Assembly: GCA_013036315.1 (NCBI GenBank)
Contig: JAAXMC010000124.1
Span: 1 to 34,328, forward strand
Source of the DNA: Vulcanimicrobiota bacterium
GTDB lineage: Bacteria > Vulcanimicrobiota > Vulcanimicrobiia > Vulcanimicrobiales > Vulcanimicrobiaceae
Direction of reading: 5' to 3'
DNA: 34,328 nt
Shown here: positions 15,671-25,990 of the stretch, one piece after another
Layout: every line of letters starts with the position of its first letter
How positions within the stretch are numbered: position 1 is the stretch's first letter
The notes under the pieces: model-generated
Told to the model about the DNA's origin: nothing
The model's input: only the letters and a program-made list of their open reading frames with translations
Databases searched by the model: none
Program-made: the position numbers and the translations under genes

Positions 15671-16449
15671 CCGCGGATCAGCTCCGCGCGCAAGGCCTCG
15701 TAACGGCGCAGATCGGCATTGACCGCGAAGAGCTGCGCGACGTACGGGCTCGCGGGCGCGCGCAACATCTCTTCGGGCGTCGCGTACTGCACGAGTTTGC
15801 CTTCGCGCATGACCGCGATGCGATCGGCCAGGCGCAGCGCTTCCTCGACGTCGTGCGTGACGAACAACACCGTCGTCTGCAGCGTGCGCACGATCCGCAG
15901 CATTTCGTCTTGCAGCGATCGGCGCGCGATCGCGTCGACGGCGCCGAACGGTTCGTCCATCAGCAGAACGTGCGGTTCGGCGGCGATCGCGCGAGCGACG
16001 CCCACGCGCTGCTGCTCACCGCCGGAAAGCTCCCGCGGGAAGCGTGAACGATAACGCTGCGGATCGAGTCCGACGAGTTCGAGCAATTCGTCCACGCGCC
16101 GCGCGATGCGTTCGCGATCCCAACGCAAAAGATCCGGAACGATCGCAATGTTTTGCGCGACGGTCATGTGCGCGAAGAGCCCGACGGCTTGAATGACGTA
16201 CCCGATGCTGCGGCGCAGCGCCGTCGGTTCGAACGAAGCAACGTCGCGGTCACCGACTGTTACGGTGCCGGCCGTGGGAATGACCAGGCGGTTGACGGTG
16301 CGCAGCAGCGTGCTCTTTCCGCAGCCCGACGGGCCCAGCAGTACCGTAAAACTTCCGGCGGGGACTTGGAACGAAACGCCGTCGACGGCGTTCCGGTCCG
16401 CTCGAGGATACCGTGCGGTAACCGACTCAAAGCCGACGCTTACGTTAAT
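15667..16449 (-). CDS. Osmoprotectant ABC transporter ATP-binding protein (OpuCA/ProV type) with probable ATT start
   Basis: Read from 16449, this is a 260-residue ATPase: INVSVGFESVTARYPRADRNAV..., Walker A GPSGCGKST (16309-16335), Q-loop YVIQAVGLFAHMTV, signature LSGGEQQRVGVARA, Walker B VLLMDEPFGAVDA and the H-loop FVTHDVEEA. There are no C-terminal CBS domains. No ATG, GTG or TTG occurs in this frame before an ATG at 16167, which lies after Walker A and the Q-loop and cannot give a working ATPase. The codon at 16449-16447 is ATT. It has GGAG exactly 7 nt upstream and overlaps the TAA of the binding-protein gene. I therefore place the start there. A G-to-T change or sequence error from ATG is the alternative. 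Confidence 0.88.
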   Translation of the reverse strand: MNVSVGFESVTARYPRADRNAVDGVSFQVPAGSFTVLLGPSGCGKSTLLRTVNRLVIPTAGTVTVGDRDVASFEPTALRRSIGYVIQAVGLFAHMTVAQNIAIVPDLLRWDRERIARRVDELLELVGLDPQRYRSRFPRELSGGEQQRVGVARAIAAEPHVLLMDEPFGAVDAIARRSLQDEMLRIVRTLQTTVLFVTHDVEEALRLADRIAVMREGKLVQYATPEEMLRAPASPYVAQLFAVNADLRRYEALRAELIRG

Positions 16450-17317
16450 AGACGAACTCCGAAGCGACGTCGGCCGGGTCGCGTTTCTTGATATCCACCT
16501 CGACGTTGAGCCTGCGCAGCGCGACGTCGGTCATTCCCTCGGTGAGGCGGTTGAGTGTGCCGGAGATGTCTGAGCGGCGCGCTTTGAGAGCGTCGATGCG
16601 AATGACCGGAACGACGTTGTAGGGCGGCCAGAAGCGGCGATCGTCCGACAGAACGACGAGATCGTTCGCGGCGATCAGCGCATCGGTCGTAAAGACCGTC
16701 GCGACGTCTGCGTCGCCGCGCGCGAGCGCCTCGTATTGCAGTCCGATGTCGAACGTGCGGACACTTTTGAACTTAAATCCGCCATAGAATTTCTGCAGCC
16801 CGGGCAGCGCATCGGCGCGGGCCACGAATTCCGGCACGGCCGCGAGTCTGAGTTGCGGCGCGGCGCGCGCACATTGCGAGAGCGTGCGCACGTTGAATTT
16901 TCGCGCGACGGCGCGTGTCACCGCTAAGCCTTGTGAATTGCTGCCGGGCGACGGTTCAAGAAGGGTGAGGCCGAAACGCTTCTCATATTCGCGCTTGACC
17001 GTGTCGTAAAGTGTATTGGGATCGCGAATCGGTTGCATATGCAGCACGTCGATCAGCGCCGTCCCGGTGTATTCGGGATACAACTGAATATCGCCGCGCA
17101 GGATCGCGGCCATGGCGATTTGCGTGCTTCCCAAATTCATATGACGTTCGACCTTGAAGCCCGCGAGATCGAGCGCGGCGGCATAGATCTCTCCGATCGT
17201 AATGTTCTCGCTGAAATTCTTGGATCCGACCCGAAGCGAGGTTGAATGCCCCCCGCACTGCGGCAGAACGAGCGCGGAACCGAAAAGCGCCATCGCGCGC
17301 GCGCGGGTCAACTTCAT
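16445..17317 (-). CDS. Osmoprotectant ABC transporter substrate-binding protein (OpuCC/OpuAC type)
   Basis: This is a 290-residue exported binding protein. After a short hydrophobic N-terminus with a cysteine (LVLPQCGG, an atypical lipobox) the mature part reads LRVGSKNFSENITIGEIYA. That opening, together with AAILRGDIQLYPEYTGTAL and the later YEALARGDADVATVFTTDA, is characteristic of quaternary-amine (glycine betaine, choline, carnitine) binding proteins of the OpuAC family. The typical V-I-R segment before the C-terminal helices is also present. The start overlaps the stop of the upstream permease as ATGA. The stop TAA at 16447-16445 overlaps the proposed ATT start of the ATPase. The exact ligand cannot be read from the sequence. 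Confidence 0.9.
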   Translation of the reverse strand: MKLTRARAMALFGSALVLPQCGGHSTSLRVGSKNFSENITIGEIYAAALDLAGFKVERHMNLGSTQIAMAAILRGDIQLYPEYTGTALIDVLHMQPIRDPNTLYDTVKREYEKRFGLTLLEPSPGSNSQGLAVTRAVARKFNVRTLSQCARAAPQLRLAAVPEFVARADALPGLQKFYGGFKFKSVRTFDIGLQYEALARGDADVATVFTTDALIAANDLVVLSDDRRFWPPYNVVPVIRIDALKARRSDISGTLNRLTEGMTDVALRRLNVEVDIKKRDPADVASEFVY

Positions 17318-17916
17318 GTCTTTACCTCCAAGCGGCGTTGCGTGTAAGCCAGGCCGAATTCCGCGGCGAGCGCAATCGCGGCGATCGCTCCCACGCCCAG
17401 CAAGAGCAGCTGCGGCTGATTGGCTTGCAAGCCCGTCGTTATGTATTCACCGAGGCCGCCCGCACCGATGAACGCAGCCAGGACCGCGCTCGCGATCACT
17501 TCGGTCGTGGCCGTGCGCACGCCGGCGAACAGAACGGGAAACGCGAGCGGCCACTCCACGCGCCGCAAGATCTGTCCGCCGGTCATTCCCAGACCGCGCG
17601 CTGCATCGATCGTGGCGGCCGGCACGCTGCGAAAACCAAGATCTGTGTTAATCGCAACCGGCGGGATGACCAACAGCGCCAGCGCAGCGAGCGCGGGCGC
17701 GAAACCGACGCCGAGTAACGGAAGCATGAACGTGAGCACGGCCAAACTCGGAACGACGCGGCCTACGTTAGCGGCAATCAATACCGGCGCGCGTGCGCGC
17801 GGCACGTGCGATGCAAGTACGCCCAGCGGGATGCCGATGGCGCTCCCGGCTGCGAGCGCGGCAGCCGCCAGCTCGAGATAGGTTTGCAGGTGCTGCCACA
17901 GGTCGCCCCAGTCCAT
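17314..17916 (-). CDS. Osmoprotectant ABC transporter permease (OpuBB/OpuCD type)
   Basis: This 200-residue inner-membrane permease begins MDWGDLWQHLQTYLELAAAALAAG. It contains RVVPSLAVLTFMLPLLGVGFAPALAALALLVIPPVAINTDLG and the EAA loop ARGLGMTGGQILRRVEWPLAFPVLFAGVRTATTEV, and ends with IGAGGLGEYITTGLQ. This is the standard pattern for ProW/OpuBB permeases. The frame is open for a further 50 codons upstream to 18066, but that stretch is arginine-rich, lacks family similarity and is antisense to ppk1. ATG 17916 is therefore chosen. The gene is first in the operon and overlaps the binding-protein gene by 4 nt. The promoter must lie in or near the 22-bp gap before the proposed ppk1 start, or inside ppk1. 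Confidence 0.88.
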   Translation of the reverse strand: MDWGDLWQHLQTYLELAAAALAAGSAIGIPLGVLASHVPRARAPVLIAANVGRVVPSLAVLTFMLPLLGVGFAPALAALALLVIPPVAINTDLGFRSVPAATIDAARGLGMTGGQILRRVEWPLAFPVLFAGVRTATTEVIASAVLAAFIGAGGLGEYITTGLQANQPQLLLLGVGAIAAIALAAEFGLAYTQRRLEVKT

Positions 17917-17938
17917 CGCCCCCGAGTGTTTCCGCGCC

Positions 17939-20071
<2,133 letters not shown>

Positions 20072-20186
20072 GGTCGAAGGGTGTCCGCGTCGTCTAATCG
20101 TTTCTTAATCGAATGTTATGGAATGGTTTAGGCGGCGCAAAGCTGCGGCGGTATCGTCGTGGCGACTCTGCACATTAGGAGGACGC

Positions 20187-23100
20187 GTGAGCAAGTACAT
20201 CCGCATCCTGTGCGTTTTAGCTCTCGCCATAATGACCGTTGGACCCGTAAGTGCGGCGACGGTTTCGAGTGGCGCAACGCTAATCGCCCAGGCGCCGCAG
20301 TCCGCCTCGGTTTCCGGTAGAATCACCGATTCTCAGACCGGCGGCCCGGTGGTCAATGCGACAGTTTCACTCAAAGGACCGTCCGCGTACACGGCGACGA
20401 CGGACGCTTCCGGCAACTTTCAAATAAATAACGTCACCCCTGGCATCTATTCGGTTTCGGTAACGAAACCTGGATATAACACGCTGACTGAGAGCACGCT
20501 TGCCGTGCTGGCCGGCACTGCCCCGAACATCAGCGGCCAGATGCAGCCGTTCTCGTTCACCACACTGCGCACGATTGCATCGGTGCGTTCGACGGGCCGC
20601 GGCACGTTCAACGTTACCCCGGCTTCGGTGAACGTTGTGACCGCGCAGACCCTGCAACAGCAGGGGCAAGTGCAAGTCATGCAGGTGCTCAACCAAACAC
20701 CGGGCATCGTCGCAAACTTCCCGTCTTCAAGCGCGAACGGTGCCGCGCCGGGAGCAATTACATTCCCCAACATCCGCGGCGCGCTTTCATTTGAAACGGC
20801 GTCATTGGTCGACGGGCATCCTGTGTCAGTGGGGAGCTTCGGCGATTACGTTTCGACGTTTGTGCCGGCGTTTCTGCTGGGATCGATCGAGGTCATCAAA
20901 GGCCCCGGCGTCGAGTCCCCTAACGTCAACTACGCGATTGGCGGAACGGTCAACTACACCACCAAGGAGCCGACGTATACCCCGCAAGGCACCTTATGGT
21001 TGGGGGCGGATAGCCGCGGTGGCACGCTGATAAATCTGGACTTTTCCGGAACCGCCGGCCGTCTCGGATACGTCTTCGCGCTCTCCAACAATAACGTCGG
21101 AAGCGCGCTCGAAGGCTACAATTCGATATTCTCGCCCTCGGGCGGCATCGTGAATTTCAACGGAACGACGGGCACCGCGCTCGGATTCAACGACAGCGCG
21201 ACGCAGATTCCCGGCACGATGTCCACGAATTTCACCAGTTTCAACCTCGTAGCGTGCTGCGACGTCATCCGCGACTTGTACCAGCAGAAGGCTTATTTGA
21301 CGAAACTGCGCTACAAAACGTCGCCGGTGACCTCTGTAACATTCACCTATCTCGGCTCGCAGAGCTACGCCGAGCAGAATGGAAACACCGGGGACATTAC
21401 TGCCAACGGGATGTTTTCGACAGGCAGCGGCACCTACTCGGGTTCGATTCCGAATAACTCGGCGATAACCGAGATCTTTCTCCATCCGGGGACCGACCGG
21501 GAGGTTCAAAACGAACCGATTGTCATGGGCGATATTCGCACCTCATCGGGCAACGACACCCTGCTCGCCCGGTATTACGCGGCGGGCATTCACCGTCTGC
21601 TCTTCCAAGGAGCGACGTCGCCCTTCATCCCCGAAGTGATGAACCTTCAGCTCTTCGGCAACGACACGGCGACGGGGCAAACCTTCAGCGGCCAGACCGT
21701 GCCGGTGAATCTGTATAACTACTTCAACCAGGCCGAAGACGACGTTCTCCATGGCTGGTCGGCGGAATGGAGCCATCCTTTCAGCCCGACGAGCTCGCTG
21801 ACGTTTGCCGTGGATCAAACTTCGTCGTCAACCGTCAGTTATAGCGTCTCGGCGGCGATCTCCACGTCCGGCGCGACGTGCAATCACGGCTTTAATACGG
21901 CCTGCGTTAGCCCATCATTCAGCCTGACAATCCCGAAGGGCTCGACGCAGCTCTTCAGCACCGCAATGGCGCGGTATTCATGGCAGATCGATCCAAAATG
22001 GAACGCCAGTTTCGCCGGCTACTACAACATCTACAACAGCACATACCCCACGCAATCGGTTAACGGCGGCAGCGGAGCTAACGCCTGTCAATTCAATGGC
22101 GCCAACTGCGTGTTTTCCAGCTCGATAACCAACCACTACGACGGCCGGGCGGCCTTCGAATATCGCCCCAATGCAAACACGGCGCTGCGTTTCTCCGCCG
22201 GTTCGGCAATCGCGCCTCCGTATTTGCAGCTGCTCTCGGGCCTGGCCGGCACGATCTCGTATAATGCGGGAACCGGTTTGGCGTCGCAGCGCATCAACAC
22301 CGGTAACCTGCTGCCCGAAACGGCCTTCGGCTATGATGTGGGTGGCGATTACCGCTTCCGGGACGGCGCGACCACGCTCTCGGGAGACGTCTACCTCACC
22401 AATCTCCGCAACCACTTCCTGAGCTACATGTACGATAGCGGCACGACATGCCCGACGGTCGATCCGGTTAGCGGTAGCGCAACGCCGGTAGGGTGCGCGG
22501 GCAAAGAGCTCTTCTACACCTCGAATCGCAACCTCGCGAACGCCCGCATGGAAGGCATCGAGCTTTCCCTCCGGCACAAGCCGCTGGTCGGATTCAATTG
22601 GCTCGTTCAGGGATCACTGCAACGCGGATACGCTTACAACTTGCCCGCATGTTTCTACAGCACGACGTTTGTCAACGGCGCGCTGGATTGCACGAAGTTC
22701 AATACGAACCTGGCAATCATTCCGGGACAGAACTTCACCGGAAACGGCATATCGGGAAGCTGTAACACGTTTACGACCGGGTGCTTCCCGGCGGGCACGA
22801 CCGGCAATCCTTCATACTCTTGCGGTTGCAACGGATTCAGCAACCAGGCGATCCCGTACTCGCAAGGTTATGTTGAGTTAGGTTACCAGTTCCCAGGCGG
22901 CGCGTCGGCTTATGTCGGCGATCAGTTCACGGGTAAGAACAACTCCGAGGCTCTGCCCCCGTTCTGGCTGATGAGTGCCGGTTTCACGCTGCCGATTCAC
23001 AACGGGTTCTCACTACAAGTCAATGGGTTTAACCTGACCAATGCCTATTCTGGGGTATGGCCGTCGTTCGGCGGGGGCGTTCCGATCCCGATCGCGGGAG

Positions 23101-23258
23101 CTCCTCCGGTGAACTGCAGCCCACCGGGATGCACGTCGTATCCAAACCTTTCGTCTGCGCCGGCTCCGCTGTATGCGGCGACGCAAGCGCAAGTGTTTGG
23201 ACCGGCGAAATACCAGTTCTCGCTGATCAAGCGCTTCGGAGGTCCGACGAACCCGTAA
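20187..23258 (+). CDS. TonB-dependent receptor with N-terminal carboxypeptidase-regulatory-like domain
   Basis: This is a 1023-residue outer-membrane protein started at GTG 20187, which follows AGGAGG (20177-20182) by 4 nt. The signal peptide is SKYIRILCVLALAIMTVGPVSA. Residues ~40-125 form a CarboxypepD_reg-like beta-sandwich (SVSGRITDSQTGGPVVNATVSL, TTDASGNFQINNVTPGIYSVSVTKPGY). The plug follows, with NVVTAQTLQQQG, VLNQTPGI, NIRGALSFETASLVDGHPV, FLLGSIEVIKGPG and IGGTVNYTTKEP; the remainder is a 22-strand-type barrel. Cysteines are frequent in the barrel loops, suggesting disulfides. The substrate is unknown; carbohydrate, peptide or siderophore are all possible, and no dedicated binding protein or enzyme is beside it. 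It ends KYQFSLIKRFGGPTNP, without the usual terminal aromatic residue. A strong terminator follows. Confidence 0.92.
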   Translation: MSKYIRILCVLALAIMTVGPVSAATVSSGATLIAQAPQSASVSGRITDSQTGGPVVNATVSLKGPSAYTATTDASGNFQINNVTPGIYSVSVTKPGYNTLTESTLAVLAGTAPNISGQMQPFSFTTLRTIASVRSTGRGTFNVTPASVNVVTAQTLQQQGQVQVMQVLNQTPGIVANFPSSSANGAAPGAITFPNIRGALSFETASLVDGHPVSVGSFGDYVSTFVPAFLLGSIEVIKGPGVESPNVNYAIGGTVNYTTKEPTYTPQGTLWLGADSRGGTLINLDFSGTAGRLGYVFALSNNNVGSALEGYNSIFSPSGGIVNFNGTTGTALGFNDSATQIPGTMSTNFTSFNLVACCDVIRDLYQQKAYLTKLRYKTSPVTSVTFTYLGSQSYAEQNGNTGDITANGMFSTGSGTYSGSIPNNSAITEIFLHPGTDREVQNEPIVMGDIRTSSGNDTLLARYYAAGIHRLLFQGATSPFIPEVMNLQLFGNDTATGQTFSGQTVPVNLYNYFNQAEDDVLHGWSAEWSHPFSPTSSLTFAVDQTSSSTVSYSVSAAISTSGATCNHGFNTACVSPSFSLTIPKGSTQLFSTAMARYSWQIDPKWNASFAGYYNIYNSTYPTQSVNGGSGANACQFNGANCVFSSSITNHYDGRAAFEYRPNANTALRFSAGSAIAPPYLQLLSGLAGTISYNAGTGLASQRINTGNLLPETAFGYDVGGDYRFRDGATTLSGDVYLTNLRNHFLSYMYDSGTTCPTVDPVSGSATPVGCAGKELFYTSNRNLANARMEGIELSLRHKPLVGFNWLVQGSLQRGYAYNLPACFYSTTFVNGALDCTKFNTNLAIIPGQNFTGNGISGSCNTFTTGCFPAGTTGNPSYSCGCNGFSNQAIPYSQGYVELGYQFPGGASAYVGDQFTGKNNSEALPPFWLMSAGFTLPIHNGFSLQVNGFNLTNAYSGVWPSFGGGVPIPIAGAPPVNCSPPGCTSYPNLSSAPAPLYAATQAQVFGPAKYQFSLIKRFGGPTNP

Positions 23259-23282
23259 CAATACGTCTAACGGCGTAAACAG

Positions 23283-23310
23283 AAAGGCCCGCTTCGGCGG
23301 GCCTTTTTTT
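23283..23310 (+). terminator. Intrinsic terminator after the TonB receptor gene
   Basis: A perfect 10-bp stem, AAAGGCCCGC (23283-23292) with GCGGGCCTTT (23297-23306), closes a TTCG tetraloop and runs into seven T (23304-23310). This is a textbook rho-independent terminator 25 nt after the receptor stop. The A residues on the 5' side also give a short U-tract in the reverse direction, and it lies at the 3' end of the convergent EVE gene, so it may work both ways. Confidence 0.95.
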
Positions 23311-23765
23311 CATTTAGAAAGCTCCAAGACGATCTTCCATTCGTGCGGCATCACCGGCTGCACCGAAAGTCGGTAGCCTTTCTTCAGGAGATCCATCCCG
23401 ACTAAACGCGGGTCGGCGCGCATGCGCGCCAGCGTCACCGGATGCGCGAATTCCTCAACGAATGCGACGTCGACCATCTGCCACATGGGCTTACCGGGCG
23501 TGCTGCGCGGATCGTAATATTCGCCGCCTTTTTCGAACGCGGTAAAATCCGGATACGCCTCTTTTACGACTTTGCAAATGCCCATGGCCGCCGGTTCGGC
23601 AATGCTGGAATGATAGAACAAACCGAGATCGCCCAGGCGCATCTCGACCATGTTGTTGCGAGCTTGAAAATTACGCACGCCGCTCCACGGCGTCGTGCCG
23701 TCTTTCTTGAGCCGCTCGAAGCTGAAGGCGTGCGGTTCGGTCTTAAAAAGCCAATATCGAGGCAC
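23310..23765 (-). CDS. EVE-domain protein
   Basis: This 151-residue protein corresponds to an EVE domain: PRYWLFKTEPHAFSFERL, TPWSGVRNFQARNNMVEMRLGDLGLFYHSS, AAMGICKVVKEAYPD, WQMVDVAFVEEF and MPHEWKIVLEL. EVE domains are PUA-like folds that read modified bases in DNA or RNA (human THYN1 is the model). Here the domain stands alone, with no restriction or nuclease partner next to it. GTG at 23765 is taken as start because the family normally begins with M-x-Y-W-L-x-K-x-E-P. A longer reading to 23933 is arginine/proline-rich and antisense to the cupin gene. No good ribosome binding site is visible before the GTG. Confidence 0.88.
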   Translation of the reverse strand: MPRYWLFKTEPHAFSFERLKKDGTTPWSGVRNFQARNNMVEMRLGDLGLFYHSSIAEPAAMGICKVVKEAYPDFTAFEKGGEYYDPRSTPGKPMWQMVDVAFVEEFAHPVTLARMRADPRLVGMDLLKKGYRLSVQPVMPHEWKIVLELSK

Positions 23766-23805
23766 GCCGGAAGAATACGGTGCGTCCTTTGCGAAAACCC
23801 ACGCG

Positions 23806-24300
23806 ATGGAGAAGGCGTCGCAAAAACGCGTCACGCGCGTGAACGGCAAAGGCTGGGATGGAGTCGAGATCGAGGGATATCGTCCGGGCGCGGCTACCGG
23901 TGTGGAGCGCCACACGATCGTCGGCGGGCGCAAACAGTCGCCGACCGATCCCGGACCTGGTACCGAGGTGCGTTACTTCGAACTGGCGCCGGGTGCCGTC
24001 TCGCGACTTGAAAAACACGAGCACGAGCATTTCGTGATCGTCAAACGCGGGCTGGGCTATGCGGTCATCGAGCAAGACGTTACCGAGATCGCTTCCAACG
24101 ACGTGATCTACGTGGCGCCGCTCGAGGTGCACCAGTTTGTCAATCGCGGTGACGAGCCGTTCGGTTTTTATTGCATCGTCAGCGCGGTGCGCGATTTTTC
24201 ACAAGAGCCCAGCGCCGAAGACCTCGCGCGCCTGAACGCTTCGCCGGCCGGCAAGATCGCGAAACCTTTTGCGGTTCCGCCGCCGGCTCGCAAGAATTAG
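23806..24300 (+). CDS. Cupin-domain protein
   Basis: This 164-residue single-cupin protein shows the first cupin motif as EVRYFELAPGAVSRLEKHEHEHFVIVKRGLGYAVI, with H71, H73 and H75 as likely metal ligands. The second motif reads IYVAPLEVHQFVNRGDEPFGFYCIV, with H109. The metal site therefore looks intact. Substrate and reaction are not clear; small cupins of this type are sugar-phosphate isomerases, dioxygenases or ligand-binding regulators. ATG 23806 is taken as start. A longer frame back to 23695 runs antisense through the EVE coding region and lacks similarity. The gene is divergent from EVE by 40 bp and overlaps the sulfurtransferase tail to tail by 4 nt. Confidence 0.82.
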   Translation: MEKASQKRVTRVNGKGWDGVEIEGYRPGAATGVERHTIVGGRKQSPTDPGPGTEVRYFELAPGAVSRLEKHEHEHFVIVKRGLGYAVIEQDVTEIASNDVIYVAPLEVHQFVNRGDEPFGFYCIVSAVRDFSQEPSAEDLARLNASPAGKIAKPFAVPPPARKN

Positions 24301-25136
24301 CCGGTAGCGACCGGCCGCGCCGGGTCGGCGATCCACTCGCTCCACGATCCGGGATAGAGGCGCGATCCCTCGATACCCGCGATCTCCATCGCCAACAAGT
24401 TCACGGCCGATGAAACGCCGGATCCGCACTGGTGCACCAGTCGCTTTGGGTGCACGCCTAGTTGTTGATACTCTTCGCGCAGCTCGGCGGGCGATTTGAA
24501 CAGTCCGCGTTCGTTGAAATTCTGTTTGAACGGGCGGTTGAGCGCACCGGGAATGTGTCCGGCAACCGGATCGATCGTTTCGTTTTGACCTGCGAACCGG
24601 TCGGCGGCGCGCGCGTCGAGCAGCGTCAGCTCCTCGTCTTCCAGCGACGCCAGCACGGCTTGCGCGTCGACGGTCATTTCGTGGCGCGGCTTGGCTGCGA
24701 ACGTTCCGTTTTTAGGGCGCGCGGGCTCTTGCATGCTCACCGGTTTGCCGGCGGCGAGCCACACGGCGAATCCGCCGTCGAGCACCGCGGTCGCATCGTG
24801 ACCGGTGTGCTTGCACAGAAACCAAAAACGCGCCGCGAACATGTCCGCCCCCGCATCGTATGCCACTATTTGCGTCTCTGGACCGACGCCGAGCTCGCGC
24901 AAGAGCGCCGCGAACTGCGCAGAATCGGGCATGGGGTGACGGCCGTTCGTGCCGGTCTTTTCTCCGGCGAGTTCCGTTTCGACGTCAGCGAAAAATGCGC
25001 CGGGAATATGCGCCTGCGCGAACGCGCGACGGCCGGCGGTGAAATCTTGCAGCGAGTGCCGGCAGTCGACGATCACCCAAGCGGGATCGTTCGCACGCGC
25101 GGCGAGTTCCTCGACCGAAACGATCGTGCCGCGCAC
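24297..25136 (-). CDS. sseA: Two-domain rhodanese (thiosulfate/3-mercaptopyruvate sulfurtransferase)
   Basis: This 279-residue protein is built from two rhodanese domains. The N-terminal inactive domain has VIVDCRHSLQDFTAGRRAFAQAHIPGAFF and GRHPMPD. The C-terminal domain has LLDARAADRFAGQNE..DPVAGHIPGALNRPF and the active-site loop VHQCGSGVSS with catalytic Cys237. The CGSGV(S/T) loop is closer to 3-mercaptopyruvate sulfurtransferases than to thiosulfate-specific rhodanese. It would transfer sulfane sulfur to cyanide or thiols in the cytosol. The GTG start at 25136 overlaps the Grx4 stop by one base (TAGTG). Linkage to Grx4 and BolA suggests a role in sulfur or Fe-S handling. Confidence 0.9.
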   Translation of the reverse strand: MRGTIVSVEELAARANDPAWVIVDCRHSLQDFTAGRRAFAQAHIPGAFFADVETELAGEKTGTNGRHPMPDSAQFAALLRELGVGPETQIVAYDAGADMFAARFWFLCKHTGHDATAVLDGGFAVWLAAGKPVSMQEPARPKNGTFAAKPRHEMTVDAQAVLASLEDEELTLLDARAADRFAGQNETIDPVAGHIPGALNRPFKQNFNERGLFKSPAELREEYQQLGVHPKRLVHQCGSGVSSAVNLLAMEIAGIEGSRLYPGSWSEWIADPARPVATG

Positions 25137-25486
25137 TAATGCAGGTTGATCGTTGTTTTTGGCTGGGCCGCTTCTCCGAACGTTTCCTGCAGAATGGTTT
25201 GCAGCTCGCCGCTTTCGGCCATCGGGCCCAAGATGTCGGTGTCGCCGTAAAACTTGCCGTTGATGAAAACTTTCGGCAGGGTCGGCCAGTTGGTAATTTC
25301 AGCAAGTTCTTCGCGCTTGCGCATGTCCTCGAGTACATCCACGACTTCGAACGGGTAGCCGAGGCGATCGAAAAATTGGACCGTTTCCAGCGTGAACCCG
25401 CAGCGTGGCATCGTCTTTGTGCCTTTGCCGTAGACAAGAACCTTATTGTTGGCAATTTCGGAATCGATTTGCTCGCGTGTTGTCAT
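25136..25486 (-). CDS. grxD: Monothiol glutaredoxin, Grx4 family
   Basis: This 116-residue protein has VLVYGKGTKTMPRCGFTLETVQFFDRLG, with the monothiol active-site Cys29, and NWPTLPKVFINGKFYGDTDIL, the glutathione- and cluster-binding region. Family consensus at the active site is CGFS; here it is CGFT, a mild departure. The consensus WPT-I/L-P and G-G/D-x-D-I elements are kept. Grx4 proteins hold a [2Fe-2S] cluster with glutathione and exchange it with BolA partners. The bolA-like gene is 7 bp upstream in the same operon, which supports that role. The downstream sulfurtransferase follows immediately. Confidence 0.92.
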   Translation of the reverse strand: MTTREQIDSEIANNKVLVYGKGTKTMPRCGFTLETVQFFDRLGYPFEVVDVLEDMRKREELAEITNWPTLPKVFINGKFYGDTDILGPMAESGELQTILQETFGEAAQPKTTINLH

Positions 25487-25493
25487 TTATGTG

Positions 25494-25730
25494 TCATCCA
25501 TCCGGAAGCAGCGTTTTGAGTTCGACCGCGTGGACGCGGCCGTCTTTGAGCGCGGGTTTTAAAGCGGTGTATACGATTTGGTGCTGTTCGATCAGCGTCT
25601 TGCCGGCGAATCCGCCTGACTTAACCGTAACGTTGAAATGATCCATCGTACCGGTTCGATCGACGATCTCGACGCGCGCATCGGGCAGCTCGGAACGGAT
25701 CAGCTCCGTCAGCGAAGCGTTGTCGATCAT
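25494..25730 (-). CDS. BolA/IbaG-family protein
   Basis: This is a 78-residue BolA-like protein: IRSELPDARVEIVDRTGTMDHFNVTVKSGGFAGKTLIEQHQIVYTALKPAL...VHAVELKTLLP. The GKTLIEQHQ(I/M)VYxAL segment and the conserved histidine of the C-terminal helix-turn region are characteristic. The size and the ELKTLLP ending resemble the shorter IbaG type. BolA proteins form a cluster-bridged heterodimer with monothiol glutaredoxins in Fe-S trafficking. The next gene downstream is such a glutaredoxin, a very common pairing. The start overlaps the stop of the upstream small membrane-protein gene (ATGA). Confidence 0.93.
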   Translation of the reverse strand: MIDNASLTELIRSELPDARVEIVDRTGTMDHFNVTVKSGGFAGKTLIEQHQIVYTALKPALKDGRVHAVELKTLLPDG

Positions 25731-25954
25731 GGCTGCAGCCGGCGCGGCTCGTGACCCATGGCCTGAGCGAGCGCGCGAGCTTCGCGCAGCGTTTCGGGCA
25801 GATTGCTCGCACTCTTGGCGAGCGCAGCTGCGATGACCACGCCCGTCGCCGCAACCAAGACGGCCGGGACGCCCTTCGCCCGAAAGGGACCGGCTTCGAT
25901 CGAAAAGGTACGCGTGACGCGCGAAAGCCCTTTGAAAAATTTCTTGAAATTCAC
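25727..25954 (-). CDS. Small single-pass membrane protein of unknown function
   Basis: This 75-residue protein has a basic N-terminus (NFKKFFKGLSRVTRTF), a single hydrophobic helix (GVPAVLVAATGVVIAAALA) and a charged C-terminal tail with RREPRRLQ-like composition. I do not recognise a family. It overlaps bolA by 4 nt, and with bolA, Grx4 and the sulfurtransferase forms one tight operon. A membrane anchor or accessory for that set is possible but unproven. The gap to the CGNR gene upstream is only 36 bp. Confidence 0.65.
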   Translation of the reverse strand: MNFKKFFKGLSRVTRTFSIEAGPFRAKGVPAVLVAATGVVIAAALAKSASNLPETLREARALAQAMGHEPRRLQP

Positions 25955-25990
25955 GGAGGCCTTAATAATACGGGGATTTCCCGGCGGGGC

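Noticed and set aside
23310-24300. EVE protein plus cupin as a defence island
   Set aside because: EVE domains do occur with restriction systems, but no nuclease, methyltransferase or other defence gene is nearby.
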